This document shows, one piece after another, positions 24,224 to 32,026 of a stretch of DNA of 64,000 nucleotides. A model generated the notes under the pieces. That model was not told the origin of the DNA and made no database searches. It saw only the letters and a list, made by a program, of their open reading frames with translations. The first letter of the stretch is position 1; the number at the start of each line of letters is the position of its first letter. A program made the translations under genes and the position numbers. Source of the stretch: Candidatus Iainarchaeum sp. (GTDB lineage: Archaea > Iainarchaeota > Iainarchaeia > Iainarchaeales > UBA10219); NCBI GenBank assembly GCA_018304425.1, contig JAGVWE010000002.1, forward strand, positions 186,001 through 250,000, in the 5' to 3' direction.

Positions 24224-24563
24224 TGGTCTATTCCTGTCGCTGGAGGGCGATTAGGCGGTAATGCCTGCCCTAGGCTGGGCTGGGCCATTAAAGGCCATTT
24301 GGGCTTGGCTAGAGAGCCAGCTACAAACACTTACCGTGTCTGGCTGGGCCTCAAAGAGCCAAAGCCTCAAAGCCAGTTGAACAACCCTTGTATGGCGGTC
24401 ACTGTTTGCAGGTCGCTTTTCTAAAGCCGGTTAATGGTTTGCTCAACTGTTGATGGACTGATGAGGGAAAGCGTTTTAATAGTTGTGGGTTTGAAAAAAC
24501 AACCCGCCTGATTCCGGCGGAAAACAGCTACCATTATAAAGTTTAGGCGAACAATAGTATTTC
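24224..24563 (+). other. 340-base gene-poor stretch with several hairpins; possible non-coding RNA
   Basis: No convincing coding frame was found. Short stems are AGGC/GCCT (24253-24266), GGCC-ATTAAA-GGCC (24283-24296) and TGGCT-AGAG-AGCCA (24306-24319), and GGCT/AGCC words recur to about 24390. The symmetrical TTTAAATA at 24195-24203 could also start a rightward RNA. ATTATAAAG (24532-24541) is the likely TATA box of the next gene. The region does not match SRP or RNase P RNA motifs I could look for. Confidence 0.35.
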
Positions 24564-24938
24564 ATGGCGGATGCACACGGCGGGCACGGAGACGCCCATG
24601 GAGGAGCGGGTGCGCACGGCGGCGGACACGGGGATGCCCACGGCGGCGGCTCTTCCCAGGGCGGCGGATGGGGCGGCATGTGGACCACCAAGCACACCGA
24701 CAACTGGTATGACTGGGTGGCAACCGTTGTCTCGGAGCAGGTAAGCACGTTCGTGGCATTCATCTTCTTCATCATCACGGTTGGAGCCGTTTACGGGGCG
24801 CTGGTTGCGGCACGGAACCCGACGATGGAACCTTTCCTCCTCATCGTGCCCGCGGTGCTTGGCCTGATCGCGTTCTACAACCGGGACATCGCGACCCTTT
24901 TCTTCCTCCTCTTCACCGTTGGATTTATCCTAGTGTAA
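24564..24938 (+). CDS. Membrane protein with His/Gly-rich N-terminal tail
   Basis: 124 aa. The first 30 residues are almost only Gly, Ala, His and Asp, with six histidines among residues 5-26 (DAHGGHGDAHGGAGAHGGGH). After a Trp-rich stretch there are about three transmembrane helices (FVAFIFFIITVGAVYGALV, FLLIVPAVLGLIAFY, IATLFFLLFTVGFILV). The tail could bind Ni, Zn, Co or Cu. ATTATAAAG is about 27 bases upstream, so the message should be leaderless. The next gene, a membrane-anchored winged-helix protein, starts 4 bases later. Confidence 0.75.
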   Translation: MADAHGGHGDAHGGAGAHGGGHGDAHGGGSSQGGGWGGMWTTKHTDNWYDWVATVVSEQVSTFVAFIFFIITVGAVYGALVAARNPTMEPFLLIVPAVLGLIAFYNRDIATLFFLLFTVGFILV

Positions 24939-24942
24939 TCGA

Positions 24943-25620
24943 ATGGAATGCGGGCTCGGCATGGCAGACGTGACGCTTTCAAGCAGCGAATTCAAGGCCC
25001 TATCCTCCGACACGCGGACGCAGATAATCAAGTATTTGGGCGAGCGGAACTACACCTTATCAGAACTCGCGAAGAAGCTTGGGATGTCCTCGCCCGCGGC
25101 AAAGGAACACCTGGACATCCTGGCAAGAACGGGCCTCGTGCAATTGAATGACGAGGGAAGGAAATGGAAGTACTATGCCTTGACGCGGAAGGGCCGGCAG
25201 CTGCTGGGCGGCGAGGAAAACAGGACCACGTTCCTCATCATCTTATCGGCTTCTGCGATCGCCTTGTTCGGGGTTTTGCTGCTTTTCGCGAATTCATTGA
25301 ATGGAGCCTCCCTGGCTGAGGGGTTTTCGGGGGGCATGACCGGGGAAACGGCTTCCCCCCTGCTGGCCAAGAACGCGGCGGAAGAGGCGTCCACGGCCAT
25401 GACCGTTCAGGCTCCGACGGCGGCTCCCCGGCCTGCCACAGGAACAGCCGAGCAGCCCGCCGACAGCACCCCAGGCCTGAACCAGACCCCGTACCCGGCC
25501 CAAGACCAAGAGGCGTTGGATCGGGCCACGAACGAAACCTACGCTTATCTGGCCCTCGCCCTCGGGCTCTCGGCTTTCATCGGATTCCAGGCGGGCAGGC
25601 TCCGAAGGGACGCCATTTAA
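24943..25620 (+). CDS. ArsR-like winged-helix protein with C-terminal membrane helices
   Basis: 225 aa from ATG 24943 (219 aa from ATG 24961). Residues about 10-85 are a winged helix (SSSEFKALSSDTRTQIIKYLGERNYTLSELAKKLGMSSPAAKEHLDILARTGLV). Then come a transmembrane helix (TTFLIILSASAIALFGVLLLFA), a Pro/Ala/Thr-rich linker, and a second helix (TYAYLALALGLSAFIGFQAG). This is the layout of a membrane-bound transcription factor with an external linker. It is probably co-transcribed with the His-rich protein, so a metal or envelope signal is conceivable, but no metal ligands stand out. Confidence 0.82.
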   Translation: MECGLGMADVTLSSSEFKALSSDTRTQIIKYLGERNYTLSELAKKLGMSSPAAKEHLDILARTGLVQLNDEGRKWKYYALTRKGRQLLGGEENRTTFLIILSASAIALFGVLLLFANSLNGASLAEGFSGGMTGETASPLLAKNAAEEASTAMTVQAPTAAPRPATGTAEQPADSTPGLNQTPYPAQDQEALDRATNETYAYLALALGLSAFIGFQAGRLRRDAI

Positions 25621-25656
25621 CCGGCCTGATTAATCGGGGCCCCTCCGCTCAAGGCG

Positions 25657-26628
25657 CTAATCCGGCAAGCCATTGAGCTCATAGAAGTAGGTGACGGGAC
25701 TCGGCCTCCCCCGCAGGATCACGCACGATTTTATTTTGGTGATGAGGCGGTTGAACTCCGGCTGCTTGAAAAAGGTGGACGAGAACTCGAAGTACGCGTC
25801 GAGGTCCGCGACCTTCACGGTCATCATGAGGTCATGGGGGGCGGAAATCATGTTCACCTCGTGCACCTGCTCGAATTGGACGAGCTGCCTGGCGAGTTCC
25901 TCGGTCCTGCCTGGCACGGCGTCAAGGAACACAATGGCCTGGAAGTTCACGCCCGCCGGGCCATAGTAGTCCGGGCTGATGATGGCCGTCTTCTTCACGA
26001 CCACTTTTTCCCCGAGCAACCGGCCCCACCGCGTGCTCACCGTGTTCCGGTGCACGCCCAGGTTTGCCGCGACCGCGTTCAGGGAAAGCTCTGGGTCGGC
26101 GAGCTTCAACCGCAAAACATCCCTGTCAAGTTTGGAGAGCCTGAACGAGGAATCGAACTCCCCAACCGGCTTGCCATGCTGCTTGAACGACTTGTTCACG
26201 AAAAAAATCGAGGAACCGTTAATCCAGTGATGGAACTCTTTCTCGATGCCGAGCATGAATTCGATTATTTCCTCGGTGCTCCGCGCGTGCATCTTGAAAG
26301 CCAGGTCATAGTCTCCCGTGACGATGAAAACGATGCGCACCCGGGGGTGCTTGAACAGCCGCGAGATGAATTCATCGATGTCAAAGCGGTTCAGTTTCAG
26401 GGAAACGAACACCCAGACCAGTTGCGGGAGGTTGACCAGCCGCGAGTCCAGGCGGTACTTGTAGCGCTGGATGATGCGCTCGCGCTCGAATTTCCGGACA
26501 ATGTAGTTGACCGTGGAATGGTTGAGCCGCAAGGCCTCCGCGACCTGCCGCTCGGATTCCAGGAGGCCACGCCGGGCGACGTACTGCAAAACCCTGGATT
26601 CGACGGGGGAAAGCACTCTATTCGCCAT
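25657..26628 (-). CDS. Tandem Lrp/AsnC-like regulator (two HTH plus RAM-like modules)
   Basis: 323 aa with an internally repeated plan. The first winged helix (LSPVESRVLQYVARRGLLESERQVAEALRLNHSTVNYIVRKFERE) is followed by a RAM-like domain (VFIVTGDYDLAFKMHARSTEEIIEFM). The second helix-turn-helix (FRLSKLDRDVLRLKLADPELSLNAVAANLGVHRNTVSTRWGRLL) is followed by a second such domain (VNMISAPHDLMMTVKVADLDAYFEF). Ordinary Lrp proteins have one of each and dimerise, so this fusion may act as a built-in dimer. AATTATATATA (26652-26663) is its TATA box. It lies next to the pilus genes. Confidence 0.85.
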   Translation of the reverse strand: MANRVLSPVESRVLQYVARRGLLESERQVAEALRLNHSTVNYIVRKFERERIIQRYKYRLDSRLVNLPQLVWVFVSLKLNRFDIDEFISRLFKHPRVRIVFIVTGDYDLAFKMHARSTEEIIEFMLGIEKEFHHWINGSSIFFVNKSFKQHGKPVGEFDSSFRLSKLDRDVLRLKLADPELSLNAVAANLGVHRNTVSTRWGRLLGEKVVVKKTAIISPDYYGPAGVNFQAIVFLDAVPGRTEELARQLVQFEQVHEVNMISAPHDLMMTVKVADLDAYFEFSSTFFKQPEFNRLITKIKSCVILRGRPSPVTYFYELNGLPD

Positions 26629-26762
26629 GGTGTATACTGTAATTGTTTAGAAATATATATAATTTATGCGCAAATGCATGGCAAAAAAGGAGCTATTTTG
26701 TGCAAAAACCCATTCAAAAATATATACTTGGAGGACACCATATATAACGAGGGGGTGGGCGC
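26629..26762. promoter_or_regulatory. A+T-rich divergent promoter region of the tandem Lrp gene
   Basis: It holds TATA boxes for both sides (26652-26663 leftward; 26716-26729 or 26738-26747 rightward). Between them are two similar half-palindromic words, TTTATGCGCAAA (about 26664-26675) and TTTTGTGCAAAA (about 26697-26708). These could be sites for the tandem Lrp regulator acting on its own gene and its neighbour. Confidence 0.45.
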
Positions 26763-27020
26763 ATGGCAAAGTCAGAATTCTTTAAAGCGCTTGGCATACT
26801 CGCTTCCCTAGTCACGGTGTACCGCGGCATTACCATGGACGTGCCCATGGTGGACACCATCATCATTGTCCTGGTCTCCATCCTGTTCTTCGCCCTCGCA
26901 GCCGAGTTAAAGGTACACGGAAGCCACTGGGAAAGCCCCAATACCGGTGTAGAGCCAGGGCCCTTGCCGGATTTCCTGAAAACGAGCTGCCCCTGCACGG
27001 ACGACGAAGGAGGCGAATGA
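26763..27020 (+). CDS. Small membrane protein with acidic Cys-containing tail
   Basis: 85 aa. Two hydrophobic segments (GILASLVTVYRGI and MVDTIIIVLVSILFFALAAEL) are followed by a soluble tail ending in TSCPCTDDEGGE. It diverges from the tandem Lrp gene, so control by that regulator is possible. CATATATAAC (26738-26747) lies about 20 bases before the ATG, and GGGGGTG is close upstream. No family is recognised. Confidence 0.65.
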   Translation: MAKSEFFKALGILASLVTVYRGITMDVPMVDTIIIVLVSILFFALAAELKVHGSHWESPNTGVEPGPLPDFLKTSCPCTDDEGGE

Positions 27021-27023
27021 AAC

Positions 27024-27039
27024 ATCGACGATTGACGAA
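27024..27039 (+). promoter_or_regulatory. Operator-like motif ATCGA-N6-ACGAA next to the TATA box (site 2)
   Basis: The right half ACGAA and the following ATATTTAA (27040-27047) match sites 1 and 3 exactly, while the left half keeps only TCG. It stands before the pilin-like gene at 27075 and is part of the four-site set. Confidence 0.5.
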
Positions 27040-27074
27040 ATATTTAAATATTGTTCGCCTCCTTAATTCCCTCC

Positions 27075-27251
27075 ATGCGACTCGATTCAAGAGCCCAGAT
27101 CTCCATTGAGTTAATCATTGTCCTGGCCGCCGTGGTGGCCATCGTGCTCCTCCTGGTCACGCAATTACAGGAAACCAGCACCGAGGGCAGGGACAAGATT
27201 AAGTCAACGGCCAAGTCGATTTTCGACAAAATCGAGAACGACATCAAATAA
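27075..27251 (+). CDS. Pilin-like protein with class III signal peptide
   Basis: 58 aa from ATG 27075. The start MRLDSRAQISIELIIVLAAV has the class III form: a short charged leader, the RAQ cleavage zone, the SxE motif and a long hydrophobic helix. The remainder is a charged helix (STEGRDKIKSTAKSIFDKIEND). Such proteins are cut by the prepilin peptidase and packed into type IV-like pili. The ATG is about 30 bases past ATATTTAA of the operator-like promoter. The open frame extends 8 codons upstream but lacks a fitting leader. Confidence 0.8.
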   Translation: MRLDSRAQISIELIIVLAAVVAIVLLLVTQLQETSTEGRDKIKSTAKSIFDKIENDIK

Positions 27252-27276
27252 GGGCTTCAAGGAATTCGGGATTTCC

Positions 27277-27697
27277 ATGAACCCCGCCAACCCCCGGGAA
27301 AAAGGCAAGGGCCAGCTGAGCCTGGAATTCATGCTCCTCCTGGCCGCCTTTCTCTCCTTCCTCTTCCTGCTCCTGCCAGCCATCGAAGAAGTGCTGCGCA
27401 TGGGCTCCTACGGCGTGGACGCGAAGGCCGCGGAACTCTTCTTGAACCGGGCCAGGCAATCGTCGGAACGGCTGCGCGCCGGAAGAAATCGAGGCCTTCG
27501 CCCTCCACGAGTGGAGGCTCTCCGCGGGAGGCGGGGAATTCGACGTGGAAATCGGCGACGGGGAATACCGCAAAAAACTGGGGCTGAAAGCAAGCCCACA
27601 ACTGGCGATTCCGCCTTTCACCTTCACGGGAAAATTCGCGTTGCGGTTGACGAAAGAAGGCGGTTTCGTTTCCGGCTCAATCGTAGAGGGTAATTGA
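27277..27697 (+). pseudogene. Pilin-like gene with class III signal peptide, interrupted by a +1 frameshift near 27475
   Basis: ATG 27277 opens MNPANPREKGKGQLSLEF, whose GKGQLSLE and long hydrophobic helix are a class III signal. The frame is sensible to about 27475 (ARQSSERLR). It then turns into an Arg-rich unlikely stretch, while the next frame reads a normal protein (EEIEAFALHEWRLSAGGGEF ... GSIVEGN) and stops at 27697. Joined, the product is about 139 aa. The cause may be a real mutation, a sequencing error in GCGCGCC, or programmed shifting. The end overlaps the convergent pilus gene by about 20 bases. Confidence 0.7.
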
Positions 27698-28042
27698 AAG
27701 CCGGCCGAGGGCGCCGGAAGGCGCCGCATAATAAATGGACTCCGTGAACGCGTTCGAAGCGGGTTCGCCGACGGCAACGAACTCGTCGTTGAAACCGATT
27801 CGCCCGCTAAACCCCGGGAACACGCGCCGGAAGTCGGACTCCATTTCAGGCAGGGATGGAATTCCCTGGCCGACCCAGACGACGAGGAGGTCGTGTTGTT
27901 TTTGGAGAAGATAGAGGGGCTTCAGGTCCGGTGCCTCCGCTGGCTTGGTGGATAGGAGCACGAGCACCAGCACCGCGAAGCCCAGCAAGGCTTCCAGGGA
28001 AAAGTAGAGCCCGCGTTCATCCATGCGCTTACGTTCATCCAT
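27677..28042 (-). CDS. Pilin-like protein with class III-like N-terminus
   Basis: 121 aa (115 from the second Met at 28024). The start DERGLYFSLEALLGFAVLVL shows the charged leader, Gly, SxE and hydrophobic helix of class III signals. The soluble part has no recognised domain. It overlaps the preceding gene by 8 bases and is the last of a four-gene group read from the operator-like promoter at 29427-29442. It is probably a minor pilin or pseudopilin. Confidence 0.75.
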   Translation of the reverse strand: MDERKRMDERGLYFSLEALLGFAVLVLVLLSTKPAEAPDLKPLYLLQKQHDLLVVWVGQGIPSLPEMESDFRRVFPGFSGRIGFNDEFVAVGEPASNAFTESIYYAAPSGALGRLSITLYD

Positions 28043-28505
28043 CGCAGAACACCCCGATGAGGAGGGCCTTTTCCTTGCCGACGAGGACCAGGCGCTCGAA
28101 CGAATAACAGGTAGTACTGGCCTGGTTGGCTGGACCGGTTAGGGGCTTGTCTGCCCACTGGGTTTCAGGGCCATTGAAGGGAACGAGGCGCAGGGACTGG
28201 AGGAGGGGAAAACCCTGGAGTTCCGGTGCGGTGGGTGCGGGGGACAGAAAGTTCGGGGTCACCCGGTGCAGGCCGGAATCGAATGCAGCCAACCCCGGAA
28301 AAGACTGGGAGGCATCGTTTTTGACGAGGGCATCCAGGAAGAAGAGGCCCTGCCGCTGCAGGCGGTAGGCTGGCAGGGCGGAGGCGGAGTGCAGGGCGAG
28401 GCTGGAAAGGAAGGCGAGGCCAGCCAGGGAAGTAAGCAGGAGGATGACCACGGCCAGCAGCAAGTCCGTGGAAAAGAGCAGGCCCCGTTCACTTGTAGTG
28501 TTCAA
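28035..28505 (-). CDS. Pilin-like membrane-tethered protein with degenerate class III signal
   Basis: 156 aa. The start TTSERGLLFSTDLLLAVVIL keeps the charged leader, Gly and hydrophobic helix but has STD in place of SxE. The Glu that usually contacts the next subunit is thus Asp. The soluble part contains two Cys (TTCYSF and VFCDG) that could pair. It overlaps both neighbours (17 and 8 bases), so the group is translated as a unit. It is probably a minor pilin. Confidence 0.7.
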   Translation of the reverse strand: MNTTSERGLLFSTDLLLAVVILLLTSLAGLAFLSSLALHSASALPAYRLQRQGLFFLDALVKNDASQSFPGLAAFDSGLHRVTPNFLSPAPTAPELQGFPLLQSLRLVPFNGPETQWADKPLTGPANQASTTCYSFERLVLVGKEKALLIGVFCDG

Positions 28506-28860
28506 GGACGTTCACCCGGAGTTTTTGCCCGTCGAATTCGGCGTGGGCTGAAAGAATGGAAGCGGAATGGATGGCTTGACCGGAGGAGGCGCTGGCCGCG
28601 TGGTCGGAGAACCCGCAGGGCAAGGCTGTTGAGAGTTCGCCTCCGGCGTTCGAGTAAAGGGAGTCGGCCAGCGTCGCGCAGGACTCCGCTTCGAGGAACG
28701 AGTGGAGGGCATGCCCTGCATCCATGGCCTGGAAGGAAATGTCCTGCCAGGTTCCCACCATCAGGGAGAGGACGGCAAGCAGGGCCGCAAGGGCTGCCAT
28801 GGCTTCCAGGCTGAGCGCGCCTTGCTGCTTGCCCACGCGAACCGGGTTCAAGGAGTGCAC
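28489..28860 (-). CDS. Pilin-like protein with class III signal peptide
   Basis: 123 aa. VGKQQGALSLEAMAALAALL is a clear class III signal (QG, SLE, then hydrophobic helix). Two cysteines (AESCATL and ALPCGF) may form a disulphide in the soluble domain. The start overlaps the gene before it by 13 bases. It is a minor pilin candidate of the locus. Confidence 0.78.
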   Translation of the reverse strand: MHSLNPVRVGKQQGALSLEAMAALAALLAVLSLMVGTWQDISFQAMDAGHALHSFLEAESCATLADSLYSNAGGELSTALPCGFSDHAASASSGQAIHSASILSAHAEFDGQKLRVNVLEHYK

Positions 28861-29387
28861 GCTCCCACCTTCAACGCGGTGACCGTGTAATTGGGCGGCA
28901 AGGAAAAGGATTGCATGTAGTCGTCGAAGCGGATGCGGGCCTGGATGGTGTCGTCCGCGTCGCGGGCCGCGTTATGGAATTCCGCGAAAACGATGCCGTT
29001 GACTTCGTGGAGGAGAACCTTGAAGCGGCTGCGGAGGAACGCATAGTCGATGGCGCCCGCGTTTGAATGGAATTCCACGGCGGGAAAACCTGGGTGAACG
29101 GCCTGTGACTGCTGGACAAAGGCCAGGAAGTTTGCCGCCAACCGGTCTTCGATGGCATTGGTTTCCCTCGCACCCTGGTCGAGTTGTTCTTGGAGGGTGC
29201 CGCGGAGGACGCGGTCCGCGTTGAGCTCGAGTTCCGATCGAACGAAGTTGGTTTTCTCGGCCTGCACGGCAAGCGTGGTGGCCTGGCCCAGGGAAGACGC
29301 AGCCAGGGAGGAAAAGCCGAGGACCAGGAAGAGCGTGAACAGGATGGCCAGGACCAGGGCAGTCGAAAAAAAGGCACGGGAAGTCAT
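28848..29387 (-). CDS. Membrane-anchored protein at the head of the minor pilin group
   Basis: 179 aa from ATG 29387 (GTG 29396 is the alternative). The N-terminal helix (AFFSTALVLAILFTLFLVLGF) follows a very short leader (MTSRA) that only loosely recalls class III signals. The rest is a soluble domain with helical and beta parts. The ATATTTAAC box (29410-29424) with the operator-like motif lies about 28 bases upstream, so it leads a four-gene sub-operon inside the larger pilus locus. The domain family is unknown. Confidence 0.72.
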   Translation of the reverse strand: MTSRAFFSTALVLAILFTLFLVLGFSSLAASSLGQATTLAVQAEKTNFVRSELELNADRVLRGTLQEQLDQGARETNAIEDRLAANFLAFVQQSQAVHPGFPAVEFHSNAGAIDYAFLRSRFKVLLHEVNGIVFAEFHNAARDADDTIQARIRFDDYMQSFSLPPNYTVTALKVGACTP

Positions 29388-29426
29388 GGATACCACACTT
29401 AATACGAGGAAAAAATAGTTAAATAT

Positions 29427-29442
29427 TTCGTTGATTGACGAA
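29427..29442 (-). promoter_or_regulatory. Operator-like inverted repeat TTCGT-N6-ACGAA next to the TATA box (site 3)
   Basis: Toward the gene it reads TTCGTCAATCAACGAAATAT then TTAA, identical over this stretch to site 1 upstream of the surface protein gene 5 kb away. It lies directly beyond the stop codon of the upstream pilus gene, creating an internal promoter for the minor pilin group. Confidence 0.65.
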
Positions 29443-30018
29443 TTATTGGATTATGACTTTTTCGGGGGTGGTGAGGAAGAGAAACGGCTTGACGCCCACT
29501 TTTACCTGGGCGCCGCGCTTGCACGGGGTCTGGCACGAAACCACGTAATTGCCGGCGCTGACCCCTGCCAGGAGGTCGAACTCCACGTGGACGGCCGCAA
29601 GCTGCCCATCGCAGACGATGACCGTTGCATCTACCACGCGCTTGGAGAAAAACAAGCGGAACCAGGCAAAGAAGGCAATGAGGCCGGCCAGCAGCCACAC
29701 CGAGTAATTGAACTGCGCCAGCAAGACCTGGGACTGGAAGAACCAGGCGGCCTGGGCGAACAGCCAGACCCCGGCAAAAAACAGGAAATAGGCCTTGAAC
29801 TCCCGGCCGGTGACGCGCCGGAATTCAACGACCAACAGGAAAAAGTAAACCAGGGAAAGCACGGCCTGCGCCGACAAGAACATGGAATCGGAAAGCGTGT
29901 TGCGGGCGAAACCCAGCAACAACAGGCCGATGACCATCACCTGCAGGGACGCCGCAAGCAAAGTCTTGCGGCTCACGCCCTTGAACCATTTCCCAAGAAG
30001 AGTCCTGGATGCACGCAT
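29443..30018 (-). CDS. Polytopic membrane protein in the pilus locus
   Basis: 191 aa with about four or five hydrophobic helices (LLAASLQVMVIGLLLLGFA, SLVYFFLLVVEF, FKAYFLFFAGVWLFA, VWLLAGLIAFFAWFRLFF). A beta-rich C-terminal domain follows (VIVCDGQLAAVHVEFDLLAG ... VKPFLFLTTPEKV). It follows the pilin gene at 30023 with 4 bases between and so belongs to the upstream operon. It may be a platform or assembly protein special to this pilus. No family is recognised. Confidence 0.68.
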   Translation of the reverse strand: MRASRTLLGKWFKGVSRKTLLAASLQVMVIGLLLLGFARNTLSDSMFLSAQAVLSLVYFFLLVVEFRRVTGREFKAYFLFFAGVWLFAQAAWFFQSQVLLAQFNYSVWLLAGLIAFFAWFRLFFSKRVVDATVIVCDGQLAAVHVEFDLLAGVSAGNYVVSCQTPCKRGAQVKVGVKPFLFLTTPEKVIIQ

Positions 30019-30022
30019 GCCT

Positions 30023-30406
30023 TCACCCCTCTCCCTGGAGGACTTCCACGTGCACGGACTTGTACCGGGTCCGGTGCCGGATTTTTTCGGAAAGCGATTC
30101 CAGGTCCTGCTTCACGCGGGCTTCAAGCAACGGCGCAAACGGTTGGAGGTGCAAGGACAAGGCAATCGATTCAGGGCCTTCCACGAAAGCGATGCGCTCG
30201 ATGTGGTAAGCGGAAGCCGAAGCGGAGAGTTCCGCGGACGCGAGCGCCTTGAGGGAGGCCACGGCCACGGTGGAATCGCGGACTTCGAGGAAAGCCGAAA
30301 GCGATAGCACGGCCAAAAAGAGCACGGCTGCGGCCACGATGACGAGTTCCAGGCTGGCCTGGCCACGGGAACGGGTTTTCCCCCCGTCTTTCCTCCCTTC
30401 ACTCAA
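30023..30406 (-). CDS. Pilin-like protein with class III signal peptide
   Basis: 127 aa. TRSRGQASLELVIVAAAVLF is a classical class III signal with a long basic leader, RGQ, SLE and hydrophobic helix. The mature part is mostly helical without cysteines. It overlaps the gene before it by 8 bases. It is a candidate pilin of the type IV-like system. Confidence 0.82.
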   Translation of the reverse strand: MSEGRKDGGKTRSRGQASLELVIVAAAVLFLAVLSLSAFLEVRDSTVAVASLKALASAELSASASAYHIERIAFVEGPESIALSLHLQPFAPLLEARVKQDLESLSEKIRHRTRYKSVHVEVLQGEG

Positions 30407-30869
30407 CGGTTACCACCCCGCTGACTTTCTCGATGGAAACGGTTTTCCAGCCCGGGCCCTGCCAGGCACGGGTGCGGCACCCGAGCTTGAAACCCGGGCC
30501 AAAGGCCTTTGAGTGGCTGCATTGGAAGTCGTCGTTGTCCTGGTCCTGCGCGCATGCCGGAACCCGTTCCAGGGAGGGGTCCAGGGAGACCGCAAAGGAC
30601 AGGCTGGCCTGGCCGGCATCACAGGAAAGCCGGGTCTGGGCTGGCAGGAACACTTCAAGGGTGCGCCTGGATTCCCCGGTCGAGTGGCCGACCCAGGCAA
30701 TGGAGTCATGCACCGCGTCAAAGGCCAGCCGCGCCTTTCCAACGGAGCCAACGTCTTGGACGGCCTTCGAGGAAAGCTGCACCATGGGAAGGGTCGAGGT
30801 CTGAAGGTAGAGCAGCATGGCCATGACCAGCAGCATGAGTTCCAAGGAGACCTGGGCACGCGCGTTCAA
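30399..30869 (-). CDS. Pilin-like protein with class III signal peptide
   Basis: 156 aa from TTG 30869, which overlaps the prepilin peptidase stop as TTGA and has GGGTGGT seven bases upstream. LNARAQVSLELMLLVMAMLL gives the RAQ/SLE/hydrophobic signal. Four cysteines in the soluble domain (RLSCDAG, PACAQ, FQCSH, LGCRT) may form two disulphides. It is likely a minor pilin with an exposed domain. Confidence 0.8.
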   Translation of the reverse strand: MNARAQVSLELMLLVMAMLLYLQTSTLPMVQLSSKAVQDVGSVGKARLAFDAVHDSIAWVGHSTGESRRTLEVFLPAQTRLSCDAGQASLSFAVSLDPSLERVPACAQDQDNDDFQCSHSKAFGPGFKLGCRTRAWQGPGWKTVSIEKVSGVVTVE

Positions 30870-32026
30870 CGGAATACCACCCGCCACAAGACGTCTCCCA
30901 CGGATTGGAGGACCAGGTACGCGATGAGCACTGCGGGAACAAAGGGCGCACTGCGCTTCACTTTGATGGTTTCCGGGAGGAGTTTCCTGGCCGCGAGTTC
31001 CCTCAATTTCCTGGCTTCCTCGTCCGTCAAGCCCGCAGCCCGCACACTATTGGCAACGATGCCGCCTTCCGGCAAAACCATCCGGGCCTGCAAGCCCCTG
31101 AAGTCCAGGCGCCGGGCAAAGGAAAGGATTTCACTGGGGCGAAGGGGTTTGACCACCACCAGCTTGCCTGCCACGGATTCGACGATGGTCTCGGCCGGAA
31201 TCATGCCTTCCACGAGGCTCGCCGTTGGAACGCGTTGCTTCAGCACTTCCTCTTTGCTGACCAGGTAGAGTTTGAAGAACACGTAGAACAAGAGCAGGGG
31301 CGCAAAGTATTTCATGGCCTCAAAGAAGGGAATCAGGTAATAGACGTAGGAAGCATAGGCGAACGAGGCCAGGGTGAAGGCGAGCACGACGAGGCTAGGC
31401 AGGAAGGAAAGTGCCAGGAGCAGGGGCCACACCGAGGCCTCGGGCAAGCCCAGGGCATAGGTCACGGCCAGCAAGCCGACCCCGAGCAGGCTGAATTGAA
31501 GCAGTTGCCAGCCTCGCTTCACGAAGCCGGAGAGGAACTGTTGGCGGAGCAACGCGCTCTTGTAGAAGCCCATGAGGCTGAGCAGCACGCCGTACGGCAT
31601 CATGGAGAAAACGCTGAAAACGAACAAGGCCAGGGGAAAGACCGGCAGGGAAAGGGAGGCAAACAGTTCGGGTTTCCCGGGCCATAGCAGAGCATCCAGG
31701 GAAAACGCGTCCCGGATGAAGCCATAGTTGACCGGGTTCAAGGCCGCGAGGGCCGCGAACAACTTCACGTCGCCCCCGGCCCAGACCCCCACGTGCCACA
31801 AGGCATAGGCGCCCAGGAAGGAGAGAACCGTGACTGCAAGGGCCTGGACGAAGAGCATGTAATCATTGCCCGACACAGCGAGGAAGAAGTGGCCGGCCAA
31901 GCCGAACGCAATCAAGGCATAGGTGAGCTTGTCCGGGATTTCCCTGGACTTCAAATCGGTGTAAGTGGCCAGCACCAGGCCGGCCAAGGACGCGGCGAAA
32001 AAAACGGTTTCAAGCAAGGCAATCAA
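30866..32026 (-). CDS. Prepilin peptidase (FlaK/PibD-like, A24 family) with extended C-terminus
   Basis: 386 aa. The two catalytic aspartates lie in TDLKSREIPD (about residue 23) and GGDVKLFAALAALNP (about 85), typical of archaeal preflagellin/prepilin peptidases. It has about eight membrane helices and a soluble tail of about 120 residues (ASLVEGMIPAETIVESVAGK ...) not found in minimal enzymes. It removes class III leaders at the membrane, here most likely those of the pilins around it. TTG 32026 overlaps the upstream pilin stop as TTGA. Confidence 0.9.
   Translation of the reverse strand: MIALLETVFFAASLAGLVLATYTDLKSREIPDKLTYALIAFGLAGHFFLAVSGNDYMLFVQALAVTVLSFLGAYALWHVGVWAGGDVKLFAALAALNPVNYGFIRDAFSLDALLWPGKPELFASLSLPVFPLALFVFSVFSMMPYGVLLSLMGFYKSALLRQQFLSGFVKRGWQLLQFSLLGVGLLAVTYALGLPEASVWPLLLALSFLPSLVVLAFTLASFAYASYVYYLIPFFEAMKYFAPLLLFYVFFKLYLVSKEEVLKQRVPTASLVEGMIPAETIVESVAGKLVVVKPLRPSEILSFARRLDFRGLQARMVLPEGGIVANSVRAAGLTDEEARKLRELAARKLLPETIKVKRSAPFVPAVLIAYLVLQSVGDVLWRVVFR

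Noticed and set aside
24212-24424. 70-residue plus-strand frame starting at TTG in the operator
   Set aside because: It starts inside the operator-like repeat, has no ribosome site and no sensible composition.
27118-27693. One unbroken 191-residue protein across the pilin region
   Set aside because: The first part is out of frame with the 58-residue pilin and the last part is an Arg-rich shadow. The coding pattern changes frame near 27475.
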